DNA of 35,775 bases from NCBI GenBank assembly GCA_947178035.1, contig CAMWXA010000002.1:1-35775 (forward strand). Reading direction: 5' to 3'. The position numbers were made by a program, and so were the translations under genes. Under the pieces are notes generated by a model. The model searched no databases. It was not told the origin of the DNA and saw nothing but the letters and a program-made list of their open reading frames with translations. Shown here one piece after another: positions 1 to 8,964 of this stretch (within the stretch, counting starts at the first letter, position 1; each line of letters begins with the position of its first letter). The DNA is from an uncultured Lachnospiraceae bacterium. Its GTDB lineage: Bacteria > Bacillota > Clostridia > Lachnospirales > Lachnospiraceae.

Positions 1-1
1 T

Positions 2-946
2 ACTTATACAGATATGGGTTTTGCCGAATACGAAAATATAACAGTTATAAAGAAAAAAGGGCAATTATTGGACGAATTGCTTTTTGTGGCAGGAAATTTA
101 GTACAAGATGCACAGTATTATTGCGTATTAAGGGATTCCGTGATTGTCAGAGGGAGCATTGCAGAGAAAAGAAGAAACAATAATATTTGCAGAAAACTTG
201 TTAGTTCTGCTCATTATATTGAACAAGTCAAAAGACTATTTGTTCAGCAGCCATATTTAGGCGCTTTGTTTGCGGAAGAACTATTTGATGATGGTTATTT
301 GTCACAAAGTTTTTGTAAGCAGTTTTTGTTGGAAGAACAGGCAGAGCTATTAAGACAAAACGGCTGTCATGCCATGGCGGGAGAACAACTTATAAACCAT
401 GCGGGAAGTTTTTGGGTAAGAGCAGATGTATTGGAAGAAATTGAGAAAAAAAATATAGTTTGCGATCACATCCCAGAGCAGGGGCTTTCAGACATATTTC
501 CATATTTTGTAAAGGCGGCAGGATATTATTCAGGAATGCTCTATAATGCAAACGTCACAGCAAAAGAACATATGTGGGAAAAAGTTTTGTTATATGAACT
601 AATGGATGATGTTGTTTTTTTTGATGAGAATCATTTTAAAAGACAGATATTGGAGGAAAATATTTTGAAGTTTGCCAGCCGTTTTCAAAATATATACATA
701 TATGGAGCAGGGAAGTATGCAAAAAGACTGATCGTTTTTTTAGAAAGAAAGAGAGTAGTGATTAAAAAAATTATTCTGACATCAAAGGTGTCCGAATTAA
801 AATTCATGGGATACCCAGTAAGTGAGATTGATGAAATTTCGCTTGGCGAAAATGAGGGAATCATTGTAGCTATGTCAGAGAGAAACCAGAAGGAAGTAAA
901 AGAGAAACTAAAGATGTATCCAGAGGAAAGTATATATTATGTATAG
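2..946 (+). CDS. Rhamnan synthesis F (RgpF)-like protein C-terminal part, with C-terminal Rossmann-like module; 5' end lies outside the window
   Basis: Frame is open upstream of the ATG at 14 to the window edge (TYTDMGFAEY...), so the gene is probably truncated by the window. 'AGSFWVRADVLEE' resembles the RgpF-type 'GSMFWVRPEAL' motif. C-terminal 'IYIYGAGKYAKRL...' Rossmann-like motif. Confidence 0.6.
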   Translation, partial: TYTDMGFAEYENITVIKKKGQLLDELLFVAGNLVQDAQYYCVLRDSVIVRGSIAEKRRNNNICRKLVSSAHYIEQVKRLFVQQPYLGALFAEELFDDGYLSQSFCKQFLLEEQAELLRQNGCHAMAGEQLINHAGSFWVRADVLEEIEKKNIVCDHIPEQGLSDIFPYFVKAAGYYSGMLYNANVTAKEHMWEKVLLYELMDDVVFFDENHFKRQILEENILKFASRFQNIYIYGAGKYAKRLIVFLERKRVVIKKIILTSKVSELKFMGYPVSEIDEISLGENEGIIVAMSERNQKEVKEKLKMYPEESIYYV

Positions 947-1042
947 CAGGATAAGAGCTGTGGGGAAATAGCTTCGATCAGGCAATTGGTTAAGTTAAAT
1001 ATTTGAAATGGAGAGTGCCAATCATGGACAGGGGGAATATTT

Positions 1043-1471
1043 GTGAATGAGGTAGAAAGACAAATATTGGATATGTATGCAAAAGATTGTAGTGTAGGAG
1101 AAATATCTTATACATTACTAGGTAAAATGCTGGATGAAAAGTTTGTTAAAGAAAGATTGGAATTATTTCAAAAAGAAGAATTCTATTTGTATGCAGGCAC
1201 ATATATGGCGGTTCAACTTTACAGAATTGGTAAAAAATATATTTCAATAAAAGGAATTGTGGATAAAAAAGGTAATATTCCACTCAAAGAAGATGCACCA
1301 GTATTAACACTGGATGAGTTAAGGAAACAATACAATGGTGAAAATCTTATTATCACTTCTGTACGATATTACACAGAAATCAAAGAAGAGTTAATGGAAT
1401 TTATAGATGAGAAAAAAATTTACTATATTGGAGAGCTGATGCAGGGAATAAGCGATCATATAATTGAGTAA
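1043..1471 (+). CDS. Small protein made mainly of the Rossmann-like module shared with neighbours
   Basis: ORF from GTG with AGGGGG about 7 nt upstream. 'FYLYAGTYMAVQLYRIGKKYISIKGIVDKKGNIPLKEDAPVLTLDELRKQ...LIITS' matches the layout of the modules in neighbouring proteins. Confidence 0.6.
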   Translation: MNEVERQILDMYAKDCSVGEISYTLLGKMLDEKFVKERLELFQKEEFYLYAGTYMAVQLYRIGKKYISIKGIVDKKGNIPLKEDAPVLTLDELRKQYNGENLIITSVRYYTEIKEELMEFIDEKKIYYIGELMQGISDHIIE

Positions 1472-1474
1472 TAT

Positions 1475-2092
1475 GTGGGGAAAAATCAAATGTTATATGT
1501 AACATATAATAATATCAATACCAATGCATTTATCGGGATTAAAAAAAAGATTTTGGCGCAGTGCCGCGCGTTTCAGAGAGCATTTGGTATTGTATATTAC
1601 ACGATATATAGTGGACAGATGATGTATTTGCTGCAGAACGGGCGCATAGTAGAAAAAGATTTTGCAGATACGAAGAAAGCATGCAATGAAGTATTATTGC
1701 AATGGATAGTAAAATTGAACATAAAACGGGTTTATATAAGGTATAACCTTTCTGATATTTGGTTTGTAGAATTTCTCAAAAACTTGAAAATAAAAAATGT
1801 GAAATGTATTTTAGAGTTTCCATCATATCCTTATGAAAGTGAAGGGTGGAGGAAACATGCAATTGAGGATGACTATTATAGGGTACAGCTGCATCAGTAT
1901 GTAGATTGCTGTACGACGTACTCAAATTGCAGCACTGTTTTGGACATTCCATGTATTACATTGGTAAATGGAGTTGATATCGATGAGCAACAAGAAAAAA
2001 AGTATAGAAAAAAAGACGGGAGTATTATATTGTTAGCAGTTGCCTCAATGGCAAAATGGCATGGATATGAGCGTGTTATACATGGAATATAG
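1475..2092 (+). CDS. Glycosyltransferase (GT4-like), N-terminal half; ends at in-frame TAG 2090-2092
   Basis: Ends '...LLAVASMAKWHGYERVIHGI*'. This is the GT4 mid-protein 'vg.l..wkG.d..i.g' region and is too early for a complete enzyme. Same frame continues downstream with the C-terminal half. Confidence 0.65.
   Translation: MGKNQMLYVTYNNINTNAFIGIKKKILAQCRAFQRAFGIVYYTIYSGQMMYLLQNGRIVEKDFADTKKACNEVLLQWIVKLNIKRVYIRYNLSDIWFVEFLKNLKIKNVKCILEFPSYPYESEGWRKHAIEDDYYRVQLHQYVDCCTTYSNCSTVLDIPCITLVNGVDIDEQQEKKYRKKDGSIILLAVASMAKWHGYERVIHGI
2090..2092 (+). other. In-frame TAG (amber) codon inside a glycosyltransferase reading frame
   Basis: ...cat gga ata TAG aat tat tat tcc aat...; 1475 and 2093 are in the same frame. 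Confidence 0.85.
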
Positions 2093-2569
2093 AATTATTA
2101 TTCCAATGGAGGACTAAGGAATATTCTATTTAATGTTGCAGGTGAAGGTGGTCAATTGCAGTACTACAAAAAACTTGTAAAGGAGTATCAGTTATATCGT
2201 CATGTAATTTTTCGAGGGCAGTTAAGTGGGGAATCGTTGGATGCAATGTATGACGATTCAGATATTGCAATTGGATCATTGGGATTTTATAAATATGGGT
2301 ATCAATCTGGTGCACCAATTAAGCTGAGAGAGTACTGCGCCAGAGGAATACCATTTGTATACGGATATGATGATATCTCTTTTAATGAAAACAATTATTT
2401 TGCACATAGAGTATCGAATGATTCTGAACCGATTGATATTCAAGAGATTATAGATTTCTATGAAACCGTGTATAATGACAGGGATTTTGTAAAGGATATG
2501 CGGCAATATGCGTTAACAAGCCTGACTTGGGACAGCATATTGCAGCCAGTTATTGATTACTTAAAATAG
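2093..2569 (+). CDS. Glycosyltransferase (GT4-like), C-terminal half in the same frame; no ATG start, ORF-caller start is TTG 2156
   Basis: Translation immediately after the TAG is NYYSNGGLRNILFNVAGEGGQLQYYKKLVKEYQLYRHVIFRGQLSGESLDAMYDDSDIAIGSLGF..., typical of the GT4 C-terminal domain. Confidence 0.65.
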   Translation, partial: NYYSNGGLRNILFNVAGEGGQLQYYKKLVKEYQLYRHVIFRGQLSGESLDAMYDDSDIAIGSLGFYKYGYQSGAPIKLREYCARGIPFVYGYDDISFNENNYFAHRVSNDSEPIDIQEIIDFYETVYNDRDFVKDMRQYALTSLTWDSILQPVIDYLK

Positions 2570-2592
2570 AATACCAAAATGGAGACAATGAA

Positions 2593-3681
2593 ATGAAAAT
2601 AATGCATATTGTTGGAAATCGCCCTCAGTTTATCAAATTGGCACCCATATCAAGAAAACTAAAGAGCTATCAAATAGAAGAAGTGATCATACATACAGGA
2701 CAGCATTATGATGAAAATATGTCAACTATTTTTTTTGAGGAATTAGATATTCCACTTCCAAAAGTGAATTTAAATGCAGGGAGTGGAACGCATGCGCAAG
2801 TGACAGCAAATGTGATAAGCCGGTTAGAAGAAGTGATTATGAATGAGAGACCAGATGGCGTACTTATTTATGGAGATACAAATTCTACGCTTGCGGCTGC
2901 TATTGTCGTCAGCAAATTAAATATTCCGCTTTTTCATATAGAGGCTGGTCCGCGTACACATGATAAGTTCAATCCAGAAGAAAAAAACCGAATCGTAGCA
3001 GACCATTTATCGAATTATCTTTTTGTGCCTGATAAAATATCTGTGAACAACCTGGAAAACGAAGGGATTTCACCGGAAAGAATTGTTTTCTCCGGGGATG
3101 TAATGTATGACCAGTTTCTGTATACAGCAGCCCAGAGTAAGGATAATTTTCCGGAGAATTATCCAGACAATTTTATTTTGATGACATGGCATCGGCAGGA
3201 AAATACATGCAGTCGGGAGCGAATGAAACAGATGTTATCTTTTATTGAACAAATCAATTATAAAATTGTGTTCCCAATACATCCGCGCACTAGGAAGCTG
3301 CTTGTAGAATATCATTTGTGGCAGAGAGCAATGGACAATACAAAGCTGATGATCACCGCTCCAGTAGGTTATAAGGAGATGACCAGTTTATTAAGCCGAT
3401 GCAAAATGTTAATATCCGATTCGGGCGGTGCATCAAAAGAGGCATCCTTTGTAGGAAAGAAATGTTTTTTCCCACTAAAATTAGACGTATGGCCGGAATT
3501 AATTGAGGCGGGATTGATTAATATTGTTGATATAGAAGATGCAGGGTCAGTTCAATACAACATTGAAGCAATGAGGGAAGTTCTGAATTCGGATCAGGAA
3601 TTGCCCAAACCGGATTTCTTTGGAAATGGAAATGCTGCTGAGATTATAGTAAATACAATAAAAAAGGTGCTCAGTGCATAA
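2593..3681 (+). CDS. wbpI: Non-hydrolysing UDP-N-acetylglucosamine/UDP-diacetamido-glucuronate 2-epimerase (WecB/WbpI-like)
   Basis: MKIMHIVGNRPQFIKLAPISRKL, HTGQHYDENMS, YGDTNSTLAAA, HIEAGPRTHDKFNPEEKNRIVADHLS, SDSGGASKEA motifs. Confidence 0.85.
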   Translation: MKIMHIVGNRPQFIKLAPISRKLKSYQIEEVIIHTGQHYDENMSTIFFEELDIPLPKVNLNAGSGTHAQVTANVISRLEEVIMNERPDGVLIYGDTNSTLAAAIVVSKLNIPLFHIEAGPRTHDKFNPEEKNRIVADHLSNYLFVPDKISVNNLENEGISPERIVFSGDVMYDQFLYTAAQSKDNFPENYPDNFILMTWHRQENTCSRERMKQMLSFIEQINYKIVFPIHPRTRKLLVEYHLWQRAMDNTKLMITAPVGYKEMTSLLSRCKMLISDSGGASKEASFVGKKCFFPLKLDVWPELIEAGLINIVDIEDAGSVQYNIEAMREVLNSDQELPKPDFFGNGNAAEIIVNTIKKVLSA

Positions 3682-3703
3682 GTAGTAGAAGGGAAGAAGA
3701 TAT

Positions 3704-4777
3704 ATGAGATACGCACTCATAGGATGTGGAAGAATTTCGCCAAACCATATTGCGGCAGCAAAAAATAATAAACTTGAGATCGCTGCAATATGTGATATCA
3801 ATACATCATGTATGGCGGATAAGATGCTCAAATTTAAACTGAATGAAGGTATTAGGCGTTATACAGATTATCAGGAAATGATCGAGACAGAGAGACCAGA
3901 ACTGGTGGCAATCTGTACAGAAAGCGGAAAACATGCAGAGATTGCATTGTTTTGCATAGAGCATGGATGCAACTGTATTATAGAAAAACCAATTGCGTTA
4001 TCAATAGCAGATGCCGATGCAATCATTTCAGCGTCCATAAAGTATCATGTAAAAGTATGTGCGTGTCACCAGAACAGGTTTAACAAATCAGTTCAGATTA
4101 TCAGGGAAGCGGTGGATATGAACCGATTTGGGAAATTATTCTATGGGACAGCACATATCAGATGGTGCAGGAACCATGAGTATTTTGACAGGGCTTCATG
4201 GAGAGGAACATGGGAACAGGACGGCGGTGCGTTAATGAATCAGTGCATCCATAACATTGACCTTCTTCGATGGATGATGGGCAGTGAGATTGATGAAGTC
4301 GTCGGAATGACGGACAGGCTCAATCATGATTATATAGAAGCTGAGGATGTGGGACTTGCTCTTATCAAGTTTAAGAATGGAAGTTATGGGATCGTAGAGG
4401 GAACTACAGATATATATCCCCAAAATTTGGAGGAAACACTATACATATTTGGAGAAAAGGGAACTGTAAAGGCCGGCGGACAGTCTGTCAATGTGATAGA
4501 AGAGTGGCGGTTTTCAGACTTGCTTGATGATCCGGAGGAAGTGAAAGCAAGATTTCACGAAAATCCACCCAATGTATATGGATATGGGCACACACCGCTG
4601 TATGCTGATGTGATCAATGCCATACAGCAGGACAGGCAGCCCTATGTAAATGCGATGGATGGAAAAAGAGCATTGGAGCTCGTACTTGCAATATACAAAT
4701 CGGCAGCAGAGAGAGGTAGTGTCAAACTGCCATTAAAAGAATGTGCGACAATTGATTTTAAGGGAAGGTTTAGGTAA
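3704..4777 (+). CDS. wbpB: Gfo/Idh/MocA family oxidoreductase, WbpB/WlbA-like UDP-GlcNAcA 3-dehydrogenase
   Basis: MRYALIGCGRISPNHIAAAK nucleotide-binding N-terminus, 'CIIEKPIALS' EKP motif; position next to wbpI/D/E-like genes. Confidence 0.8.
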   Translation: MRYALIGCGRISPNHIAAAKNNKLEIAAICDINTSCMADKMLKFKLNEGIRRYTDYQEMIETERPELVAICTESGKHAEIALFCIEHGCNCIIEKPIALSIADADAIISASIKYHVKVCACHQNRFNKSVQIIREAVDMNRFGKLFYGTAHIRWCRNHEYFDRASWRGTWEQDGGALMNQCIHNIDLLRWMMGSEIDEVVGMTDRLNHDYIEAEDVGLALIKFKNGSYGIVEGTTDIYPQNLEETLYIFGEKGTVKAGGQSVNVIEEWRFSDLLDDPEEVKARFHENPPNVYGYGHTPLYADVINAIQQDRQPYVNAMDGKRALELVLAIYKSAAERGSVKLPLKECATIDFKGRFR

Positions 4778-5292
4778 TGTCATATTTCATACACGAAAGC
4801 AGTTACATAGATGAGAATGTTGTTATAGGAGATGAAACAAAGATATGGCATTTCTGTCACATTCAAGCAGGCGCATCTATAGGTGAAAAATGTTTGCTGG
4901 GGCAGAATGTGAATATTTCCAATAACGTTAATATTGGAAATGATGTAAAAATTCAGAACAATGTGTCAATATATGAAGGAGTTACTATAGAGGACAAGGT
5001 TTTTTTGGGACCGTCCTGTGTTTTTACAAACGACTTAACACCAAGGGCGGAATACCCGAAGGGAAAACAAAATTATCTGCGTACTGTAATTAAAGAAGGA
5101 GCCAGTATCGGTGCAAATGCAACAATTATTTGTGGACATACTATAGGAAGATATGCCATGGTGGCGGCAGGAAGTGTTGTAACGAAGGATATTCCAGATT
5201 TTAGTCTGGCAATGGGAGTACCTGCAAAGATATGCGGAAGGGTTGATAAAAAAGGAAATATTGTCAAAAGATTTGAAATAAAATCCAAGTAA
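4777..5292 (+). CDS. wbpD: Left-handed beta-helix acetyltransferase, WbpD/WlbB-like
   Basis: Hexapeptide repeats (VVIGDETKIWHFCHIQAGASIGEKCLLGQNVNISNNVNIGNDVKIQNNVSI), 'AMGVPAKICGRVDKKG'. TAATG overlap with the previous gene. Confidence 0.85.
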   Translation: MSYFIHESSYIDENVVIGDETKIWHFCHIQAGASIGEKCLLGQNVNISNNVNIGNDVKIQNNVSIYEGVTIEDKVFLGPSCVFTNDLTPRAEYPKGKQNYLRTVIKEGASIGANATIICGHTIGRYAMVAAGSVVTKDIPDFSLAMGVPAKICGRVDKKGNIVKRFEIKSK

Positions 5293-5355
5293 CCTTTAGT
5301 ATATAGCATTTAATTAGTACAGTACAGAGAGCAGAGGGAGACCAGAATAGAAGTA

Positions 5356-6480
5356 ATGGAATTTCGGGATTTAAAGCAGCAATACCAATTACATAAAAAA
5401 GAAATTGACACAGCGATTCAGTCCGTGCTTAACAATACAGATTTTATAAGCGGCAGTAAGGTAAGTCAGTTGGAATCAGAGCTGGCAGAATATGTGGGCG
5501 TAGAACACTGTATTACCTGTGCGAATGGGACAGACGCATTACAGCTTGCACTTATGGCCTGGGATATCGGAATTAGTGATGCAGTATTTGTGCCGGATTT
5601 TACGTTTTTTTCAAGTGCAGAAGTAGTCTCATTTGCAGGAGCAACGCCAATATTTGTGGACATCGATGAGGAAACGTATAATATCGATCCCAAAAGCCTT
5701 GAAATTGCCATTGACTATGTAATTAAAAATACTTCGTTAAGGCCGAAAGTGATAGTAGCAGTTGATTTATTCGGACAGCCGGCGGATTTTGGGCGGATTA
5801 GGCAGATCGCAGAGCAATATGAACTTCTTATTTTGGAAGACGGCGCACAGGGATTTGGAGGCAGAATTGGTTCCCAAAAAGCCTGCAGCTTTGGCGATAT
5901 TGCAACGACTTCATTTTTTCCGGCAAAACCTTTGGGGTGCTATGGGGATGGGGGAGCGGTATTTACGGATAATGATGCGTGGGCTGAACTGGTCAGGTCC
6001 TATTGTGTGCATGGAAAAGGAAAAGATAAATATGATAATGTGCGAATCGGAATGAACTCGCGGCTGGATACTTTGCAGGCAGCGGTTTTGATTGAAAAAC
6101 TCAAATTCTTTGACAATGAGGTTATGCAGTGTAACCAGATTGCAAAAGCGTATACAAAACGACTGAAGGAGTTTGTAAAAGTTCCCATTGTCAAAGAGGG
6201 AATGTATTCAAGCTGGGCACAGTATACCATACGTTTTCAGGACGGGGAAGAACGGGAACGGGCAATAGCGGGATTAAAAGAAAATCATATTCCATCGGCA
6301 ATTTATTATAGGAAGCCTATGCATATACAGAAGGTGTTTGAAGAAAACAAGTATAACAAGTTGGATTACAGCATTGCGGAAAGGACATGTGATTGTTGTC
6401 TGTCATTACCGATGCATCCATATTTGGACAGCGCGAAAGAAGTGGAAAACATTGTCGGAGTGTTAAGGAGTTATTTATGA
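5356..6480 (+). CDS. wbpE: DegT/DnrJ/EryC1/StrS aminotransferase, WbpE/WlbC-like
   Basis: MEFRDLKQQYQLHKKEID, CANGTDALQLAL, LEDGAQGFGG, FFPAKPLGCYGDGGAVFT (PLP lysine). Confidence 0.88.
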   Translation: MEFRDLKQQYQLHKKEIDTAIQSVLNNTDFISGSKVSQLESELAEYVGVEHCITCANGTDALQLALMAWDIGISDAVFVPDFTFFSSAEVVSFAGATPIFVDIDEETYNIDPKSLEIAIDYVIKNTSLRPKVIVAVDLFGQPADFGRIRQIAEQYELLILEDGAQGFGGRIGSQKACSFGDIATTSFFPAKPLGCYGDGGAVFTDNDAWAELVRSYCVHGKGKDKYDNVRIGMNSRLDTLQAAVLIEKLKFFDNEVMQCNQIAKAYTKRLKEFVKVPIVKEGMYSSWAQYTIRFQDGEERERAIAGLKENHIPSAIYYRKPMHIQKVFEENKYNKLDYSIAERTCDCCLSLPMHPYLDSAKEVENIVGVLRSYL

Positions 6481-7748
6481 GTCGATTTCAATATAAGATG
6501 ACAGTGATCGTGCCTTCTTATAATAATGGCCAATATATCAGGCAGGCTTTGGATTCAATTTTAATGCAGAAGGTGGATTTTCGCTATCAGGTGATCATAA
6601 CAGATGATTGTTCACAAGATGATTCACAGGACATCATAAAAGAAAATGAATTAAAATATCCAGACAAAATATTGGCGTTGTATTCAGATAAGAACTGCAG
6701 ATTGTTTCAGAATGTATTAAAAGCGCTAAAGAGAATGGACAGCGAATATTTTTGTGTGTTAGACCCAGATGACTATTGGTCAGATGACAGGCGGCTTCAG
6801 AAAGCAGTGGATTTTTTGGATAAAAATCCAGACTATACAATTTATGGAACAAATGCGTATAAGCTCTATAATGATGGGACTGTTGAACTGTATTACAACC
6901 GCCCTAAAATAAAGGATTATACAAGTACTTATGAAGATTTTTTAATGGAAAAAAGCGTGCTTTCCAATACATTTGCGAGTACCTATAGAAACATATATTT
7001 TTCAAACGGGGTGCCAGAGGAATACGCAAACATCGTAGGATCAAAATTTGAAGAGTCATTCCGGGCTGATTCTGCAAGAAATCTGATTCATCTTAAAAGA
7101 GGAAAAGCATATTTTCTGAATGAAAGTATTGGCTATTCCAGACGACATGGAAAAGGGCTGGCCTCTTGTCTGAAAGAGTATGAACGGTATATCACAGCCG
7201 CGTTTGCACACATTGGCTTTTTTGAATTCTTTGGTAAAGAGCACAAAAAACACTACGAAAAAATGATTAGGAAACTATATACAGCCGCAGTGAAAGCATA
7301 TTATCAGGAGATTGTTTCTGAAAAGATACCGATTATGCCGGAAATGGTCAGAGCGTATTTTTGTACAGTCATGGAATGGCTTCAAACACATCAAAGTCAA
7401 AATCTGGATGTGCGCATCCCCTTTTCGCTGCAGAAGTTCAGCGAGGCAATACAGGGCAAAGTGATTATATGGGGGACAGGAAATGCAGCTTCCCGCATAA
7501 TCGGACAGTATGGTATCCCTATACATCCGGATACCATTTTTGTAGACAACGATATGCGCAGGCAGGGAAAGGAATTTATGGGGAAGATTGTGCAAAGTCC
7601 TGATGTAATCCAGGGCAGGACAGATGCTTTTGTAGTCATCGCAAGCAGTTATGATAAAGAAATCATAAAACAGATTAGGGAACAGGGGCTGTGTCCGATC
7701 GATAGAATAATCAATATTTACGACTATGAAAGAGTGTTTGTTTCATGA
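6477..7748 (+). CDS. GT2 family glycosyltransferase with C-terminal Rossmann-like module
   Basis: MSRFQYKMTVIVPSYNNGQYIRQALDSILMQ..., 'VLDPDDYW'; C-terminus 'KVIIWGTGNAASRII...IFVDNDMRRQGKEFMGKIV'. ATG 6477 overlaps the previous stop. Confidence 0.85.
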   Translation: MSRFQYKMTVIVPSYNNGQYIRQALDSILMQKVDFRYQVIITDDCSQDDSQDIIKENELKYPDKILALYSDKNCRLFQNVLKALKRMDSEYFCVLDPDDYWSDDRRLQKAVDFLDKNPDYTIYGTNAYKLYNDGTVELYYNRPKIKDYTSTYEDFLMEKSVLSNTFASTYRNIYFSNGVPEEYANIVGSKFEESFRADSARNLIHLKRGKAYFLNESIGYSRRHGKGLASCLKEYERYITAAFAHIGFFEFFGKEHKKHYEKMIRKLYTAAVKAYYQEIVSEKIPIMPEMVRAYFCTVMEWLQTHQSQNLDVRIPFSLQKFSEAIQGKVIIWGTGNAASRIIGQYGIPIHPDTIFVDNDMRRQGKEFMGKIVQSPDVIQGRTDAFVVIASSYDKEIIKQIREQGLCPIDRIINIYDYERVFVS

Positions 7749-7776
7749 AAGAGGCGATTGGTAAAAGAGGTATAGT

Positions 7777-8964
7777 ATGAGGAAAGTAATCGTTTCATTG
7801 ACCACATATCCTGCCCGAATAGCAGGAATCAGGAGAGTACTTGACAGTCTGATGAGACAGACTTATAAACCGGATAAGGTAGTAATATCTCTGGCAGAGG
7901 ATCAATTTGATAGGAAAATGGTCCCGGTTGATTTATCACCCTATATTGCAAAGGGGCTGGAGATACATTGGTGTCAGCATGATATGAAAGCACACAAAAA
8001 ATATTTGTATGCACTTCAGGAGTACCACGATTCTTATGTAATTACAGTAGATGATGATTTCTATTATGACTGCTATCTGGTGGAGGAGCTTGTCCGAAAT
8101 GCGGAACGATTTCCGGGATGTGTACTGGCCAGGCGCAGTCATTTAATCACAGCCGACCGATTGGGGAATATCGCACCCTATGAAAAGTGGTGGAGTGAGT
8201 GCATTCATTATGTGGAGAAACCACGTATGGACTTATTTGCTGTGGGGTGCGGGGGGATTCTGTATCCGCCCAATGCGGTCAACCGGGAGGCTTTTAACAT
8301 TGAGAATGTGAAAAGGTACTGTCTGTATGCAGATGATATCTGGCTCAAGATAATGGAACTTATGAATAACACGCCGGTGGTGCAGATTGACACACGTTAT
8401 TATGATATATACCATTCAGAATACAGGCGAGACGGATTATATCAAAACTATAACGGAAACGGTGGAAATGACAAACAGTTACACGAATTGTTAAATGCAT
8501 ATTGCCATTTGTGGGAACAGTCAAAGCCCATTGAGAAGAAAATTTTTTCCGATGGAATGGTATATGAGGATGAAGTGGAAGCAGGAAAGTTGACAGATGA
8601 CAAAAATTATATTGATACGTGGATAAAAGGGCTAGAGAGATATCAAAAAATTGTTTTATATGGAGCCGGAACGATGGCAGAACGAGTTTACAGGATTTTG
8701 GAAAAATACCATTATGAAGATCGAGTCACGGCGTTCGTCGTGAAAGACCCTTTACAAAATCCGGGAGAGATTGAAAAAGTTAAAGTGGTGCAGTATCAGC
8801 AGCTGGATTACAGAGGTGCAGCGTGCATAATATGTTTGAAGAATAAGGAGCAGCAGCTTCTTATGAATCAGGAGCTTTTGAGATCAGGATTGGAAGAATG
8901 GCAGATTCTGCGGCTGAATGACAGGATGCAGCGGATAATCGGCAGACAGTTGGCAAAAGGATGA
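7777..8964 (+). CDS. Glycosyltransferase with C-terminal Rossmann-like module
   Basis: MRKVIVSLTTYPARIAGIRRVLDSLMRQTYKPDKVVISLAEDQF, 'VITVDDDFYYD' DxD; C-terminus 'KIVLYGAGTMAERVYRIL'. Confidence 0.8.
   Translation: MRKVIVSLTTYPARIAGIRRVLDSLMRQTYKPDKVVISLAEDQFDRKMVPVDLSPYIAKGLEIHWCQHDMKAHKKYLYALQEYHDSYVITVDDDFYYDCYLVEELVRNAERFPGCVLARRSHLITADRLGNIAPYEKWWSECIHYVEKPRMDLFAVGCGGILYPPNAVNREAFNIENVKRYCLYADDIWLKIMELMNNTPVVQIDTRYYDIYHSEYRRDGLYQNYNGNGGNDKQLHELLNAYCHLWEQSKPIEKKIFSDGMVYEDEVEAGKLTDDKNYIDTWIKGLERYQKIVLYGAGTMAERVYRILEKYHYEDRVTAFVVKDPLQNPGEIEKVKVVQYQQLDYRGAACIICLKNKEQQLLMNQELLRSGLEEWQILRLNDRMQRIIGRQLAKG

Noticed and set aside
1024-1050. Short ATG ORF (MDRGNICE) with a GGGGG run just before the 1043 start; removing one G would join it in frame (phase-variable start?)
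   Set aside because: The GTG at 1043 already has a good SD-like AGGGGG at proper spacing and a 5-G run is short; no independent support for slippage.
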